A stretch of DNA of 64,000 nt from Zopfochytrium polystomum (GCA_025765615.1 JAIVFJ010000016.1:434001-498000), one strand, 5' to 3'. Positions 21,344 to 33,349 are shown, counted from the first letter of the stretch. Program-made: numbers and translations. Notes: generated from the sequence alone by a model not told the origin.

Positions 21344-24329
21344 CAGTCCTCACGAACCTTCGCTTTAGAATCGCAGGGTTCTATTGATCCTCGAAATTTC
21401 ACCTGGAGTACCAAAATCGAGTCATTGAACGCCATCACTGCTCGCACGCGGTATTACTGATCTCTGCAACAGCCACACGAAGTTGATAAAAAATTGGTGC
21501 TCAAGAAAACGTGCGACAAGGGGAGGGAAGGCCATAGAAATCGAACCGGGAAAAGAACGAAAAAAAAGTAATAATGTGAGGATGGAGTGCATGCCTTTTT
21601 CGTAGTGGTTGAGAAAAGGCTGACAGGTTGAAGGGGAAGAAAGGAGATAGAACGGAATGAAGAGGGGATACAACGAAATAGAGAATGCTCATTTTGTCCA
21701 GTTCCTCCAAGAAATCCCTTCATCGCCCGTCCCGCTTGCTCAAAATGGTCGATACAGTTCACTTTTTGCCACGCTTCGCAGTTGTAGCTGCCTTCGCAGG
21801 TGCCGCAACCTTCGCAGGTGCCGCAACCTTCGCAGGGGCTGCCGCTTTCGGAGGAGAAGCAGCCTTTGGGACGGAAGCCGAGCGGGACAGCTCCTTCGTT
21901 GCTCCCGGCGCTTTCCCCATGGTGCCGCCGGGCTTTGCCGGGGCGGACGACGAACGGGACAGCCCCTTTTTCGCGGTTGTTGCAGCTGTCTCGCCTCCCG
22001 CAGCGCCGGCGGCCTTCGGCGATTTTGCGTCGGCCCCTGCGCCCTTCAGCCTGCCGACGGCCACGGCCTTATTTCCGGCGGCCTTGAGCGTGGCACGAGC
22101 TGCGACCGAACCTGCGTTTTCTTTGGTGGCCGGGGGGGACCTCCCAAGGGTCTTTTTTGCCGCCGCGGCCGGAGGCTGCACGACCCCGCCAACGCCCTTC
22201 TTAGACGTGTCCGGGGCGCTCGACTTAAGATTCGTCTTTGCGCCGGGCTTGAGCGAGTCTGGGGTTTTAAACTGCAGGCTGGTCTTTGCGCCGGGCTTGA
22301 GCGAGTCTGGAGTTTTAAACTGCAGGTTGGTCTTTGCGCCGGGCTTGAGAGAGTCCGGCGTTTTGAACTGGGGCCCGCTCGGCGTCGGTCCGGCGCCCTT
22401 TACGCCCTGCTGAACCCGTTTATACCCAGCGTCGGCAGCCGCGGCGGCCGCGGCGCCGTTTTTTCGCCGCGGCGCCCTTTGCGGGAGCCGCGATCCTGCT
22501 CGCGGCGCCTTGCCCCGCAGCCAAGTCCTTCTTCGCGGCGCCAGAGGCGACCGCCAAGTTGCCCTTCGCGCTGCCTTGCGCGACGGCCAAGTTCTTCTTC
22601 GCCCCGGCGTCGGCCCGGCCGCCGTCGACCTTCTTGGCCACAATGTTGCCCTGGATGGTTTTGACGACGTTGCCGGTCTTGCCGGCGTACTTGCCCGCCG
22701 CCTGCAGCTTCTTGCCGTTCTTGGACAGCTTGGGGTCGCCCTTGATCGTGTTTGCGGCACCGTTGATCGCGGACTGGACTGTGTCCATCACCATCGCGCC
22801 GGTCATGGCTGGGGGGGTGAAGAGGAAGGTGTGATTTGTTAAAATGAGAGGGGAGCATAAAGTAGGAAGGAAGTAGAAAATTCAGGTCAACGAGTTCGCG
22901 GCGACCCGACCTCCCTGCCAGAGCACTTACGCGTAGCACCGATGCGTTTCACAGCTCCGCTCGCCGCCATTCCCGCATAGCCCGCAACGCCGTTCTGTAC
23001 CGCCGCTAGGTGTTTAAGGTTAATTTTTTTTTTTTCGTATGTTGGTATTGTCAGACAATAGCGCGAAGCACAGGAAGTTAGGCCGAAACCGCGAAGTCTT
23101 TTCCTCCCCCCCTCCCATACGGAACTAAGAACGCAAAGCGCGTATGAATTAAAATTGGTTGCGCGCCCGGCCTACCTGCCATGCCTTTGCCGTCAGCCAG
23201 CGTGTTGCCAGCGGCATGCACTCCATAGTGGATGGCGCCTATATTTTTTGTTTTTTTCCCCCCGTGTGTGCAGTTTGGTTTGGTCAGACAAAGAAGCACA
23301 AAGCCACCATAGAGGCAATAGCACAAATGAGGCAAAGAGGAATCGAACTCACGTCCGCCCGGGACCCACGACGCGACCTGCTGAGTGGCGACCGCAGCCC
23401 CGTTTTTTAGCATCTCTGGTTATTAAATGACAATGTGTCAGCGATTTCCGAAACACAAACATACGCCCGCTCAGCCAATCACGACTCAACTCTTTGGGCT
23501 CTCGCCCTTCAGGGCGCTGCTGACGACGCCGTGCGCGGCGCCCATCGCGGCAGCGGTGCAAAGTCCGGCGGCACAGCCAGCTAATAGTTTTTTTTTAGGT
23601 GGATGGGGGAAGAGGGAGGATTATTTTTACGTGATTTTCCCGACGGCTTCTTTCGCCACTTACCGATGGGTCCAGCGGCGGCGGTGACAGCACCGGCGAC
23701 GGCGACGGGGACCGCCTTGTTCGCGATGGCGTAGCCGGTCTTGACGCCCTGCGTACAATGATAAAAAAAAATGGGTTTTCGGTGAAATGTTGTTTGTAGG
23801 GAAAGGGAGGAGGTGGGCGCGCACCAGTTTCCCGATGGTTTTCGCGACAGAGCCGGCCTTTTGCATTTTTGACTTTGGCTCTTCGGCGGGTGCGTTGCCG
23901 TTCTTTTTGGCATCTTCCATCTTGGCTTTTTGAACCTTTTCTGAAAAGGTTTGAGGGGATAGACAGTGGGGGGTGGGAGGAGAGGCGCATCAGGAAATAA
24001 AAAAAAGGGGGCTCATGGGCTGGTTAGGGTGTGTACCGACCCAGCGGATTCGCGGCGGCCTGCTTGATCCAGTCAGCATCAGCGGCGTTTGCGGCGGTGT
24101 TTGCGGCGGCTTTGTTTGTTGTGTTTGTTCGGGGGAGGGGAAAAAGAGTTTTTGTGAGACGAACAGGCTAAAAAGAAACAGGCGAGCGAGCGGCCAGAAA
24201 AAAAGGCGGAAAGTGAGACACTCAACTCTTAAGCGACTTGCCCTGGCGAAGGTCCCAGGCGGCGGAAAACATGGGGACACGCGCGTGGTCTTTGCGTCGA
24301 TGTGAGAGTGCGTGTGAATTTCAAGCGTT
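21344..24329. repeat. Large inverted repeat, arm B
   Basis: Reverse-complement copy of 1-2951. It includes exons, introns and 3' flank of the modular gene. Similarity with arm A holds to the left edge of the window, so the true far end of the duplicated segment is not seen here. Confidence 0.9.
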
Positions 24330-25371
24330 AGGGTGTCGATCGTGGTCACTCAACTGCCCGAATCCAGCTGCAGCGCCGTGCCCTGCATCGCGCCGGCCAA
24401 GGTTTGCTTGGCAATGTCTGACAAAAAGGCGTATGTCAGGAACAGAACAAATAGAAAAGAAAGGAAGGAACTTCGCTCCCTTTATACCCTTTGCGCTCTT
24501 CTTCTGCACCACGGCCTTGACACAGTCGATGCATGCGCTTGCAGTTGCACCAATGGCGATCGCGGCTGCTTTTCCGGCTGGTGTGTAACAAAAGGTGGGG
24601 TATGGTTACCTTTGGGAAGAGCAAGTTTTTTTCTCTCATCCTGAGGCTCGCGTACAGTTTCTACACCCACTAACCAGTCTTGCCGGCAACTGCTCTTATT
24701 GCTGCACCGGCGGTCGACGCGCCAAAGGCGACTGCGGCATCGGTGCCGTCGAGCTGCGCCATGTACGCAGTCTGGTTTGGAGTTGAAGCGGTGAGTTAGA
24801 CGAACAAGAAGTTGAGTAAGAAAGGATTTCCTCGCGACGGGAGTGATTTTCCAGCACCTACGAACATTCTCACTAACTCACTCACTCACAGAGTCTTCAT
24901 ACGCACGTTCTCAAACCTAACCGCAAACGTAAACCCAATCACACACGCACACACCTCCTTCAATCCAGCCTTTGCCGCATTGAAGCGCGAGTTGCCGAGC
25001 TTTCCGGTCTCGAAGCGGTCACCGGCGGTCTGAACGGGCTCGTTTGGCTGCCCGGTCTCTTTGTCGATCTTGACGCGGGCGCGGCGGACCAGATGCGAGG
25101 TAAGGCGGTTTTCGGGCGGTGTCGAGACGAAGAGCGGCGAGGCAATGGTGACGACGGTGCTTCCGCTGCTGCGTCTGGCGATGCTGATCGGGTCGCGTCG
25201 ACGGAGGCCTGTGTCGCGGCGAGGGATGGGCGTCGCGAGGATGTGTTTGTTTGGGAGGAGAATGAGGAGGTGGAAGAGGAGGAGGAGGATGGGGAGAAGA
25301 AGAACGTGGCTACGGTGGTGGTGTTGGTGGTGCGGCGTTGACGCCGGGCGGGTTGCGGTTGGCGACCCCAT
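21759..25371 (-). pseudogene. Modular Ala/Gly/Lys-rich protein, copy B, full 5' end but frameshifted last exon
   Basis: Fourteen exons fit: 25371-24955, 24771-24675, 24577-24488, 24417-24355, 24289-24227, 24109-24041, 23940-23825, 23748-23664, 23580-23491, 23415-23353, 23238-23176, 23005-22931, 22808-21759. (That is thirteen placed; a further short exon cannot be excluded.) Exon lengths equal those of copy A wherever both exist. Exon 1 encodes a hydrophobic core SHVLLLPILLLLFHLLILLP, signal-peptide or anchor-like, then a basic PRRDTGLRRRD stretch that could be a processing site. The following exons each encode an Ala/Gly-rich module (for example AGKAAAIAIGATASACIDCV). In the last exon six A replace the GAAGAA-type run of copy A near 22461, adding one base. 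This shifts the frame to a stop at about 22420, while the downstream frame stays open to 21759. It may encode a truncated protein, be a real pseudogene, or reflect a homopolymer error. Function unknown. Confidence 0.7.
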
Positions 25372-25470
25372 GGTATGGGAAGACGGGAATGGGAGCCTGA
25401 GCGATCAAGAGAGTTCGTGTGTGTGGGAAAAAAATGTTGTTCCGAGGCAGGGAGGGCTGTGCAGCCGCCA

Positions 25471-25478
25471 TATATACT
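25471..25478 (-). promoter_or_regulatory. TATA box of modular gene copy B
   Basis: On the minus strand GTATATAT, about 100 bp upstream of the ATG at 25371. Confidence 0.5.
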
Positions 25479-25690
25479 AGCAGAGGAGACAGAGACAGAG
25501 ACAGAGAGAGGGAGAGAGAGAGAGAGAGAGAGAGAGTGTGTGTGTGTGTGTGTGTGGAGGATTCGAAGTGTGCGGACAGGCGGGAACCGCGGCTGAGTAC
25601 ATTTCCCAACCGCGGACACAGTTCGCATGCGAGTCAACCTGATTTCCTGAATTAAGCCTTTGTGTCTTTTGTCTCACACACACACACACA

Positions 25691-25747
<57 letters not shown>

Positions 25748-26880
25748 CGTCTCGGTCTGGCGCTATCGCTTCCAATCCTTTTGCTGCTCAGCCTCAGAGT
25801 CTGTGTTTTTGTGTCTGGCCAATCCAGGCGGAACCGTCAAGAGGAGTGTCCGCAAAGAAAGCACTCTATCTGTCTCTCTCCCTCCCTCTTTCTCTCTCCT
25901 CTCTGCTCTGCCACTCCGACCTGTGACCTATTTGAATTAATACTGGAAGAATTGCGGACTTGGAGGCAGAAGGAGCGGGAGGGAGACAGAGAGAAAGACA
26001 GAAAAGGCCAAAGGGCGAAGCAAGCAAGCGGGACACTCCAAACAGATGCCGAAAGGGAAGAATGCGGATCGCAAGTTTTTCCTTCTTTGTTTGCAGACCG
26101 CTAGCAAGCAGGCTTACCTCGACTGGCGGCCCCCCGCCTTCCTCGTTTCGCGGGTTGATATCCCACGCGACCGCGTCCTCTCCCCCCTGACCCACGTTTC
26201 ATTAAAACCAATCAATCCACTGTGCTTCCTTTGACTCGCTCACCTCACTCATGCACTTAGACCAACATCAAATCAACCATCATATGCTCCACCCATTACA
26301 CCCCCAGGCGATCCCCGTACGAAACGCAGAGAGGGACGTTTGTTGGACAGGACCGCGGTCCGCCCGCAACGCTTTCCACCTCATTCCGATAAGCTCCGCC
26401 CGTTGTTCAGACCTTCTCTGCTCCTTTCGGCAAGAGCGACTATGATTGACTCAAAAGAAAAGAGAAAGAGCCACCCTCGACTTCTTTTATCAAAACAAAT
26501 GTCAGATATTCGAATATCTGACTTTGTCTAAAAGATATACCATTCCTGTAATCGGGAGGTAAATGGGTCTCTCGCACTTCTCTTCAATCTCTGCGTCTCT
26601 CGGCTGTGCTGAAGCCACGAATCAGATAAAACGGCAGAAATGACGATAAGGTGAACTGCGGATGAAGAAAAAGAAAGACGAATGATTTTTTCCGACGGAT
26701 TTCGGACTCTCGGCGTTTGGGTTGAGGAAAAAAAAAAAAATTTTTTTTTTCGGGTCTCACAGCGTTTGTCTCTCGGCCAAGTCCTGGCTTACTCTCCGCA
26801 GGAGAGTATGAGTACAGAGGGTAATCACCCCTTTCCTCCCATCGCATCTTGACCCCGATTCCCCAAGCTGAAACAGGCAC
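25479..26880. other. Intergenic region with microsatellites
   Basis: GA run at about 25504-25535, TG run at about 25536-25556, CA run at 25676-25690 and CT run at about 25692-25744 lie upstream of the modular gene. An A/T run sits at about 26726-26751. No gene is supported. Confidence 0.5.
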
Positions 26881-27345
26881 CTATTAGCGGTTGTCTACTC
26901 AATTACAGCGATGGCGAACTAAATGCCTGGTTCAAAGAACGCGCCGGTAACGGTACGTTGCTTCGTTTGAATTTGTCTGTGTAGAAGGGGTATGTATGCA
27001 TTTGAGTATGTGTGCAAGGCGCCCCCGTGAGGGTCCCCCTTTTTGACTGCAAACTCTGTCAGTTGTCAGTCGCACAGCTCCGAGATGTCGTGGCGACTGT
27101 ACAACCTCTACAAAAACGTAAGCCTTGCTTAACTTCATTCAAACTTGTATTTGCTCACTCGCAACGCTGTATCCCCAACAACTACCAACTAGCCTACCCC
27201 ACCTCGTCCCCCGCTGGCACCCCCGTCCGCCTGGAAAAACCCCCCGCGCAGCCAAAGGATCTACGAAAGCAAATCCGCAAGGTTCGCTTTTCGGACAAAA
27301 ACGCAGTCCACACGCTCAAGATGAAGCGGGAGGAGCTCGAGTGAC
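26881..27345 (+). pseudogene. Small gene fragment with basic C-terminus
   Basis: An ATG at about 27084 starts MSWRLYNLYKN before a GTAAGC donor. After an acceptor near 27190 an open frame reads AYPTSSPAGTPVRLEKPPAQ and then KQIRKVRFSDKNAVHTLKMK to a stop at 27344. The intron phases do not match exactly, so it is either broken or wrongly delimited. Unrecognised. Confidence 0.3.
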
Positions 27346-27379
27346 CAGGTGAGAACACCCTCTTAGTACATCCCGGCCA

Positions 27380-28057
27380 TTCAAAGCTACGGGACATCAG
27401 TCCTTGACCGCTTGTCCCATCGTCCATCCCTCCGGCGCGTTCGGTCCTCGCTGGGCTGGATCAACCCACGGATCGCCGTGAACTGGATCCTGGTCGTCCC
27501 CGTTACCATTCTCCTTTCTCCAGACTCGCGCACCCCGGTGCACGAACCATCGTCCATTTCAACACCAGCGTCCAATAGCAGAAGTCCTGCCAGTCGGGCC
27601 GACGTCCGCGCGGATCACCTGTACTCGACGATCTCGCAAGGGAAGACTTGATTGTTACGCAGGCTCCCTCACTTTCTGCGATTACGCGTACGCCGGCCCA
27701 ACCTCAGGCAACAGCGCCCTCCGTTGTAGCCTTGACGAACCGAAGATCCTCGATTCGTACATCGGGATGGCCATTTTCAGCATCTCGTTTCCCCTCTGGG
27801 CTCTATTTTCGTGGCTCCTCCGGGCCAAGCTAAGGAGCTTCGTCATCTGGAACATGCTGCTGATTCAAGTCCTAGCGGTCGATCTCCTCGTCGTGGTGCG
27901 CGACTTTGTCCGTCAGTGGCCATGGAGCTGCTCTGGTGCCCGTCCGCTACCTTCGTGGACTGCGTTCCGTTGAAATTCGGCTCTCTCCGTCCGTTCTCTT
28001 TGTGGCAGACGGTCATCTGGGCGACCTACTTTGGATTCAATTCGATCGAAAATACCT
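27380..28057 (+). pseudogene. Decayed multi-pass membrane protein gene, copy 2
   Basis: Segments RIAVNWILVVPVTILLSP (about 27470), IVHFNTSVQ (about 27553), ADVRADHLYSTISQG (about 27600), IGMAIFSISFPLWALFSWLL (about 27765-27825) and WNMLLIQVLAVDLLVVVRDF (about 27850-27910) lie in order with frame changes. HFNTSVQ and DVRA link it to the 19490-20345 copy. Not functional as assembled. Confidence 0.4.
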
Positions 28058-28084
28058 AGACATGCGGGCCCTACTTAGTGAAAG

Positions 28085-28262
28085 TGGGGCCAGAATCAAG
28101 TCCACTATCAAGCCCACTATCAAGTCCATTAATGAGTCCATTTTGTGTCTCCTTAATTGTTTTTTTTTGTCAATTTTATTGTTTTTGTTATGGTTTTCAT
28201 TCACTATTGAGTCCACACATATGGACTCAATATGGACTCAATATGGACTTAATATGGCCTCA
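28085..28262. repeat. Short tandem repeats around an AT-rich insert
   Basis: ATCAAGTCCACT-type units (about 28096-28140), a T-rich segment with TTTGTTATGG (28150-28200) and ATATGGACTCA units (28218-28258). The TTTTTGTCAATTTT...TTTGTTATGG part recurs at 31558, 31762, 35930 and 36090, so it is a dispersed repeat. Confidence 0.6.
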
Positions 28263-28288
28263 GGGATCCCAGATCCGCGGCGGCAGTC

Positions 28289-28590
28289 ATGGCGGGAATG
28301 GCTGCTGCGCCGTTTAACGTGCTGCCCTCCAACGAGGCATATCCAGGTTCAAGGCTCCACCTTTTTTGTAATTTTTGGATTTGCTCTCTCTAAAACGCTA
28401 CTCGCAACCCCACCCCCTCTCAAAAAAAAAAAAAAAAAAAAAAAACCAGTGGCTCCTGCTCCTGCCAAGTACCTGCTGCATCCAACCCACTCGTTGTCGA
28501 GCCTGACAAGGACGATAAAGACGCCAACGCCCCTGTCTGGATCACCGCGGAATCCACCACCACCCACACCACCAGCAGCAGCAGCGGTAC
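28289..28590 (+). pseudogene. N-terminal exons of an unidentified gene, frameshifted
   Basis: ATG at 28289 gives MAGMAAAPFNVLPSNEAYP before a donor at 28347. The next exon would start at 28450 after AACCAG and runs to a GTACGC donor near 28590. The frame that splices in (VAPAPAKYLLHPTHSL) gives way to a better-looking one (PLVVEPDKDDKDANAPVWI), which again suggests one missing or extra base. A long AG microsatellite (28689-28785) follows. Confidence 0.3.
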
Positions 28591-28688
28591 GCGCCTGCAC
28601 ACGCAGACGTTGTGGCTCTGCACTCCCTCCCGTTGGGTTGAACTGCTTCTTGCAGCAGCAGCGGAATGAAAGTGGAAGAGAGAGACAG

Positions 28689-28705
28689 AGAGGGAGAGAG
28701 AGAGG

Positions 28706-28785
<80 letters not shown>
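28689..28785. repeat. (GA)n microsatellite
   Basis: Nearly pure GA dinucleotide run with a few GG interruptions at its start. Long open frames across it are artefacts. Confidence 0.95.
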
Positions 28786-28788
<3 letters not shown>

Positions 28789-28949
28789 CAGGTTCGCCGG
28801 GGCCTTGACCTCGGCGATGTGGAGGGCGATGGGGAGGGCGAGGAGGGCGATTGTAGCGGCGACAAATGAGTGTATGCATGCGTGCTGAGGGAGCAGCAAA
28901 CGAAGGCCAGGCCTGGAGACTTCCCCTTGATCTGACGGCTGTGTGTTAA

Positions 28950-29300
28950 ATACTTCTGCTGCTGTTGCTTCTGTTGCAGCGGCTGGCATGGCGGTGGCAT
29001 TGGTGTCGGCGGGACCGGAGATGCTGTGGGACGCAAAACATTGGACAGCACTGTACTTGTTTTCTCTTTTTTCTTTCTTTTCATTTGTTGTCTTTTTGTG
29101 TCTCTCTCTCTCTCTCTGCTGGCAGCCACAAAGGCGGCGGCCCTTGTTGTAAAGTTCCCACGGCCCCTTGCTCCCCACAATGTATAATCCACCGTCGCTG
29201 GCCACCACCTGACAGATCTGAACGCATACGCCAGGTTTGCATACAGCCGTTTGTCAGCGTCGTGGTCGCTGCAAGTTCATCGCCCGCCCCATGGTCTGAA
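28950..29300 (+). pseudogene. Exon remnant related to 33900-34330
   Basis: After an acceptor-like TTGCAG the frame reads AAGMAVALVSAGPEMLW and DAKHWTALYLFS, then a T-rich intron-like tract and CAGCCACAAAGGCGGCGGCC. The minus strand of 33900-34330 has the same order: an RTALYFFS reading, the same T-rich tract, then a GCCGCC-rich exon. Both look like decayed copies of one gene that I cannot name. Confidence 0.35.
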
Positions 29301-31489
29301 AGTCGGCGAGGAGGATTTTGGTGTCACTGCAGCGGCGCCCAAGGACAGGCGGCAGGCGGTCAAAGTAAGGGCTTAGGGCTGCGAGGATCGTGGTGAGGCG
29401 TTCTGGGCAGTCTGCAAATGGATAGTGAGGGCGGAGAGGTTTTTGAGTTAATCAAGGGGGCGTCTGCGGCAAGGCAGACAAGAATCGTGCATTGGTCCTC
29501 TCTCTTCTCTCTCTCTCATGTGCGATTGCAATTTCTGTGAATGATGGAGATAGAGAGAGAGAGAGACAGACAAACAACTGAGCTACTGAGCTGTCTGTCT
29601 GCCTGTTTGGCTGGAAACCAAACAGCGGGTGCGGACTGCCGCAAAAGCTCCAATCATTCTGGAAGATATGAAGGTAGGTTCCTTCTTCTCCCCTCAACCC
29701 CCCCCCAAGCAGGTCAAGTTAGGGTGGTGGCGGCAGCAGCCTCTACACGCTCAGCGAGGCAAGGAAGTCGAAGAAGACGGTAGCATCCCAGTTTTGCCAA
29801 CAGACGAGGGCGTCCCGAGGGCACAACCCTCAAAATGTCTGCAGCAGACAGCGCCTCCAGCAGCCGCACACGTAACAGCTTGGGCAGCGTCAACGGCAGC
29901 GACCGATGGGTTAAAACCAGGCGCTCTGATCAGAAAGAGTCTTTGTTGACGTTGTTACTGGTCTTGCGGCAGCCACCACGTTGTCATTGAGTGGGAGTCA
30001 GAGTCGGACAGCCACAACGCAACAGCAGCCACAATGCAACAGCAGCAGGCACAGCGCCAAGATCACTTGGATCACTGTCGTTGCTGGATCTGATGGCCTT
30101 GCATGGGGGACGATGTCAGGGGCGTCGAGCTCCCAGGTGGCTTCTGACTCTGCTTGTCTACCAGGCTGTCGTCATTGTTGTCCAGAAGCAGTAGTGAAGG
30201 GTCCTTGCCTCATTTACGCAGCAACCTCCACGTGGGAAAGGCTGGGGGTCTTGCAAGATGTGGGCAACAACGACGACAACAGAAGACGAGCCCTATCTTG
30301 ATCAGACTCTTCCTCACTGGGACCACCGCCATGATGGCAGCAGCAGAAGGCAGTGGCGAAGGCCACGACACCAAACAAAAAGCGACGTGGACAGGCAGGA
30401 TTTGGTGGCATCGTCAGTCCACAGTCGGCGTTATTGGTGCCCGAGCTGCCTGGGGGTTGGCATGGACACTGCTACCATTTGGGGCGATGCGGAGCCAGAG
30501 TTTCACGCTTGAGCGGTGGGAGCTGGGTGGGTGGCAGCTGCTTTGTTGGCGGGGAGAGTCTGTTCATTTGAGGTGTGTTGGGGGCCGGCAGACGTGCGGT
30601 TACTTGTGCGGCCAGGGCACAGCATGGTGTCTCAGCTGAGCGTGGAGACATTTCTGGACTTGATGGGCTCGTCAGTTGCCGAGTCTGCGGCTTTGGGAAG
30701 ACTGGCAGCGACAGGGGTAGATGGGGTTCGTTTTTTAAATCCTAACCCGTGGAGGTGCCCTACAGCAGGCAAAGAGCAGTAGCAGCAGCGTATTTGGCGA
30801 GCTTGCTGGACAGCTGGACTGCAGGCATGACAAACTTGTGCCAGGGAACAGGAACACGAACAGCTTCGGCGGAATAGAACTTCTGGGTTGCGGCTGGCAA
30901 GCATCAGTGACAAGGGTGGTGACAACGGCGGTGGTGTAGCGGTGCTGCTGGAGTCTGTGAAGTCGCTGTTGCAGCTGCTGTACCTGATTTACAGAAGTAC
31001 GGGAGCCGCAAAGGGTTGGTGGAGGCACGGTATGGTGTTGCAGCTGATTTCTATGTATTTGGGCATACAATTAGAAAAACACTGGACATGGGTGACTGAG
31101 ATTTTATCATTTCTTCTCTATTTCATTTTCCTCTTGTTTTTTTCCATCCACCTTCTTGTCCATCTAACACCTTTCTTTCTCCCCTAGCAACAACATCATT
31201 GTATCTACTGGGGCCGCTTTCAGCACTTTCACAATTCTGCTCCCTGAGACAGTCTGTGTGGCATGGTGGCTGCTGTGGTTTTGGGTTCCTCACATTGCAG
31301 TTGAGCATGTGACTGCAAGAGCTGTGCTGTGTTCAGAGGCGGAGCTGGACCCAGCTGGTGCACCATCTTAATGACTTTCTCATTCTCTTGTCTTGCTACT
31401 CACTCCTAGACATATCCATCCGGCCCGCGATCAGTGCCAACGCAGCCGATCAGTGCTAACGAAGCCCGACCGCGTCCCACAGAGGGTGG
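29301..31489. other. Gene-poor degenerate block
   Basis: Mostly CAG/CTG-rich sequence without a convincing gene. A 51-codon frame at 29835-29990 (MSAADSASSSRTRNSLGSVN) reads like the start of a real protein, but no continuation is found. Short microsatellites occur near 29105 and 29545. Confidence 0.35.
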
Positions 31490-31970
31490 GGTCATCAGCG
31501 TTCCCACAGAAGCCCTTGCATCAGCGTTCCCACAGAGCCTGTCAATTATGGCAATTGATTTTTTTTGTCAATTTTTTCATTTTGTTATGGATTTGCATAA
31601 GGGCAAAAAAAAACTATGTCCTCACTGCGTCCCACAGAGTGCGCTCCAACAGCGTCCCACAGAGCGCCTCTCATCAGCGTTCCCACAGAGAAAAACGAAG
31701 CTGCGTCCCACAGAGCAGGCCCCCCAACAGCGTTCCCACAGACAGCGTCCGTCAATAATTTTTTTTGTCAATTTTTTGATTTTGTTATGGTTTTACGTGA
31801 GGGCAAAAAAAACTATGTCCTCACTGCGTCCCACAGAGAGAGCACTCACAGCGTCCCCACAGAGTCCCAGTCCCCACTGCGTCCCACAGAGAGCGCCTCC
31901 ACAGCGTCCCCACAGAGCCCCCACAAGCAATTGATTTTTTTTCTCAATTTATTTCATCACATTCCCCACA
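31490..31970. repeat. GCGTYCCACAGAG satellite with AT-rich spacers, array 1
   Basis: Units of the type GCGTCCCACAGAG or GCGTTCCCACAGAG follow each other at irregular spacing. The array is interrupted three times by an AT-rich spacer (TTTTTTGTCAATTTTTTCATTTTGTTATGG type) at about 31558, 31757 and 31933. The same composite is found at 35925-36370. Short open frames across it are artefacts of the repeat. Confidence 0.8.
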
Positions 31971-31974
31971 CAGC

Positions 31975-33349
31975 ACCCTCCTCCTCCTCCTCCTCCAGCG
32001 CCGACGATGGCGACTCGGCCGATCGTCGTCGTACTTGTAGTACGTGTCTCATTTGTCATTGGCTGTCGGCGGCGGCGCGCAAGACGGCACCCTCCTCGAG
32101 CGCATCTACTCGGACGAGGATGACGAGGACCACGACGACGATCACCGCAACGATGGCGACGGTGGTGTCGAGGACTACAACAGCGCCGACCTGGGCTTAC
32201 GGCTCTCCACCTCCCGCTCCCTGCCGTCTTCCCATAGCCTCAGCCACCTGCTGAACCACCATAACCAGCAAGACGGCCGCCGCCGCTTCCGTCTCCGCTC
32301 CGACTTTGTTGCCCTCTGCGCAACCTTACCCCCCCGGCGCGTCGGTGCCCCCACACTCGCCATCCTCGCCTACCTGGTGCTCTTGCCGGGTCATGTCCAC
32401 CCTGACGACCATGCCTGCCGCCGTCGCACCCCTCTCCGAGACGGAGCTGCCAGGCGCCTTTTCCGGCGCCGCTGCCTGGGAGCACCTGCAGGCCATCACC
32501 GCCGTGCCGCACATGTACAACAGCGCCTATGTCGCCAGCGAGACCGACTACTGCGTCTACACGTTTACGTGAGGCCAACCATCGTTAGTCCCGCTCACCC
32601 ATCCTCCTTGTCCCATCACGCCGAAAATCTGGGTGTGCGCTTTGTGACGCAGACCACCGCCGACTCCACTATCCTGTGTCTCTTCCAGCTCATCTTTATC
32701 GGCGCGGTCGGCAGCGGCGTCTCATTCCTCATTGCCATTATTGTGGAACGGACCTTGCATCGCTGGGCGGCGGCGGCTGGTACGATGCGCACAGCCAGCA
32801 GCAGCAGCAGTCCCAGGCGCAGGGTTACCCTAACCCGAACGTGTCAGGCGGCGGCGTGTCGTCCCGCTGCCGCTGGGCCAGTCCTCGCTCCGCGGCGGCC
32901 TGATGGACGGCGCCAATGGCAGCAATGGCGGCGCTCCCGTCATGTTGGAAAACAAGGAAGTCGTCTTCAACCACATCCCCAACCTCTCTGACGAAGTCTA
33001 CCTCTACATCAGCGACCCCGTCATAGTCAAATGCAAGTTCAACGACGGCTGGGGCTTTGGCTTCAACATGACCACCAAGATGGAGGGCTCGTTCCCACAC
33101 ACCTATGTTGCGCCCTGCGTCAACGAGTCCGACGTGGCCAGTGGTGGTGGTGGTGGCGGCGGCAGCCTTCCTGGGGCGATGCGGAACCAGTGGATCGACG
33201 GCATCGAGCGCGCCAGCTTCCAGATTCGACAGCGTAGAAGTAGCATCTTTGGCCCGCCCAGCGGGTTCAACGAGTTCGTGGACGGCACCGGACTTGGCAG
33301 CGGCACGGCTGGGAGCGACGTGGGGCGCTTACTGCACGAGTCAGTTTAG
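31975..33349 (+). pseudogene. SH3-domain protein with a membrane segment, frameshifted
   Basis: In order: a Ser/Asp-rich start, ELPGAFSGAAAWEHLQAITA and MYNSAYVASETDYCVYTF (about 32440-32570), an intron near 32573-32690, a membrane helix LIFIGAVGSGVSFLIAIIVE (32689-32748), a Gly/Gln-rich linker GGGGWYDAHSQQQQQSQAQG (about 32768-32830), and the SH3 domain SDEVYLYISDPVIVKC with FNDGWGFGFNMTTKMEGSFP (about 32985-33100). The tail ends at 33349. The SH3 fold is supported by the ALYDY-equivalent spacing, the DGW tryptophan and the final FPHTYV. Helix, linker and SH3 are in three different frames, so at least two single-base shifts break it. The layout resembles fungal one-pass SH3 proteins. Function unknown. 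Confidence 0.5.

Noticed and set aside
21759..22808. Programmed minus-one frameshift at AAAAAAC in copy B
   Set aside because: The run is in the wrong register for the canonical slip, and a plus-one correction would be needed to rejoin the frame.
28349..29208. Long SLSLSL or ERERER frames on both strands
   Set aside because: Translation of the (GA)n microsatellite.
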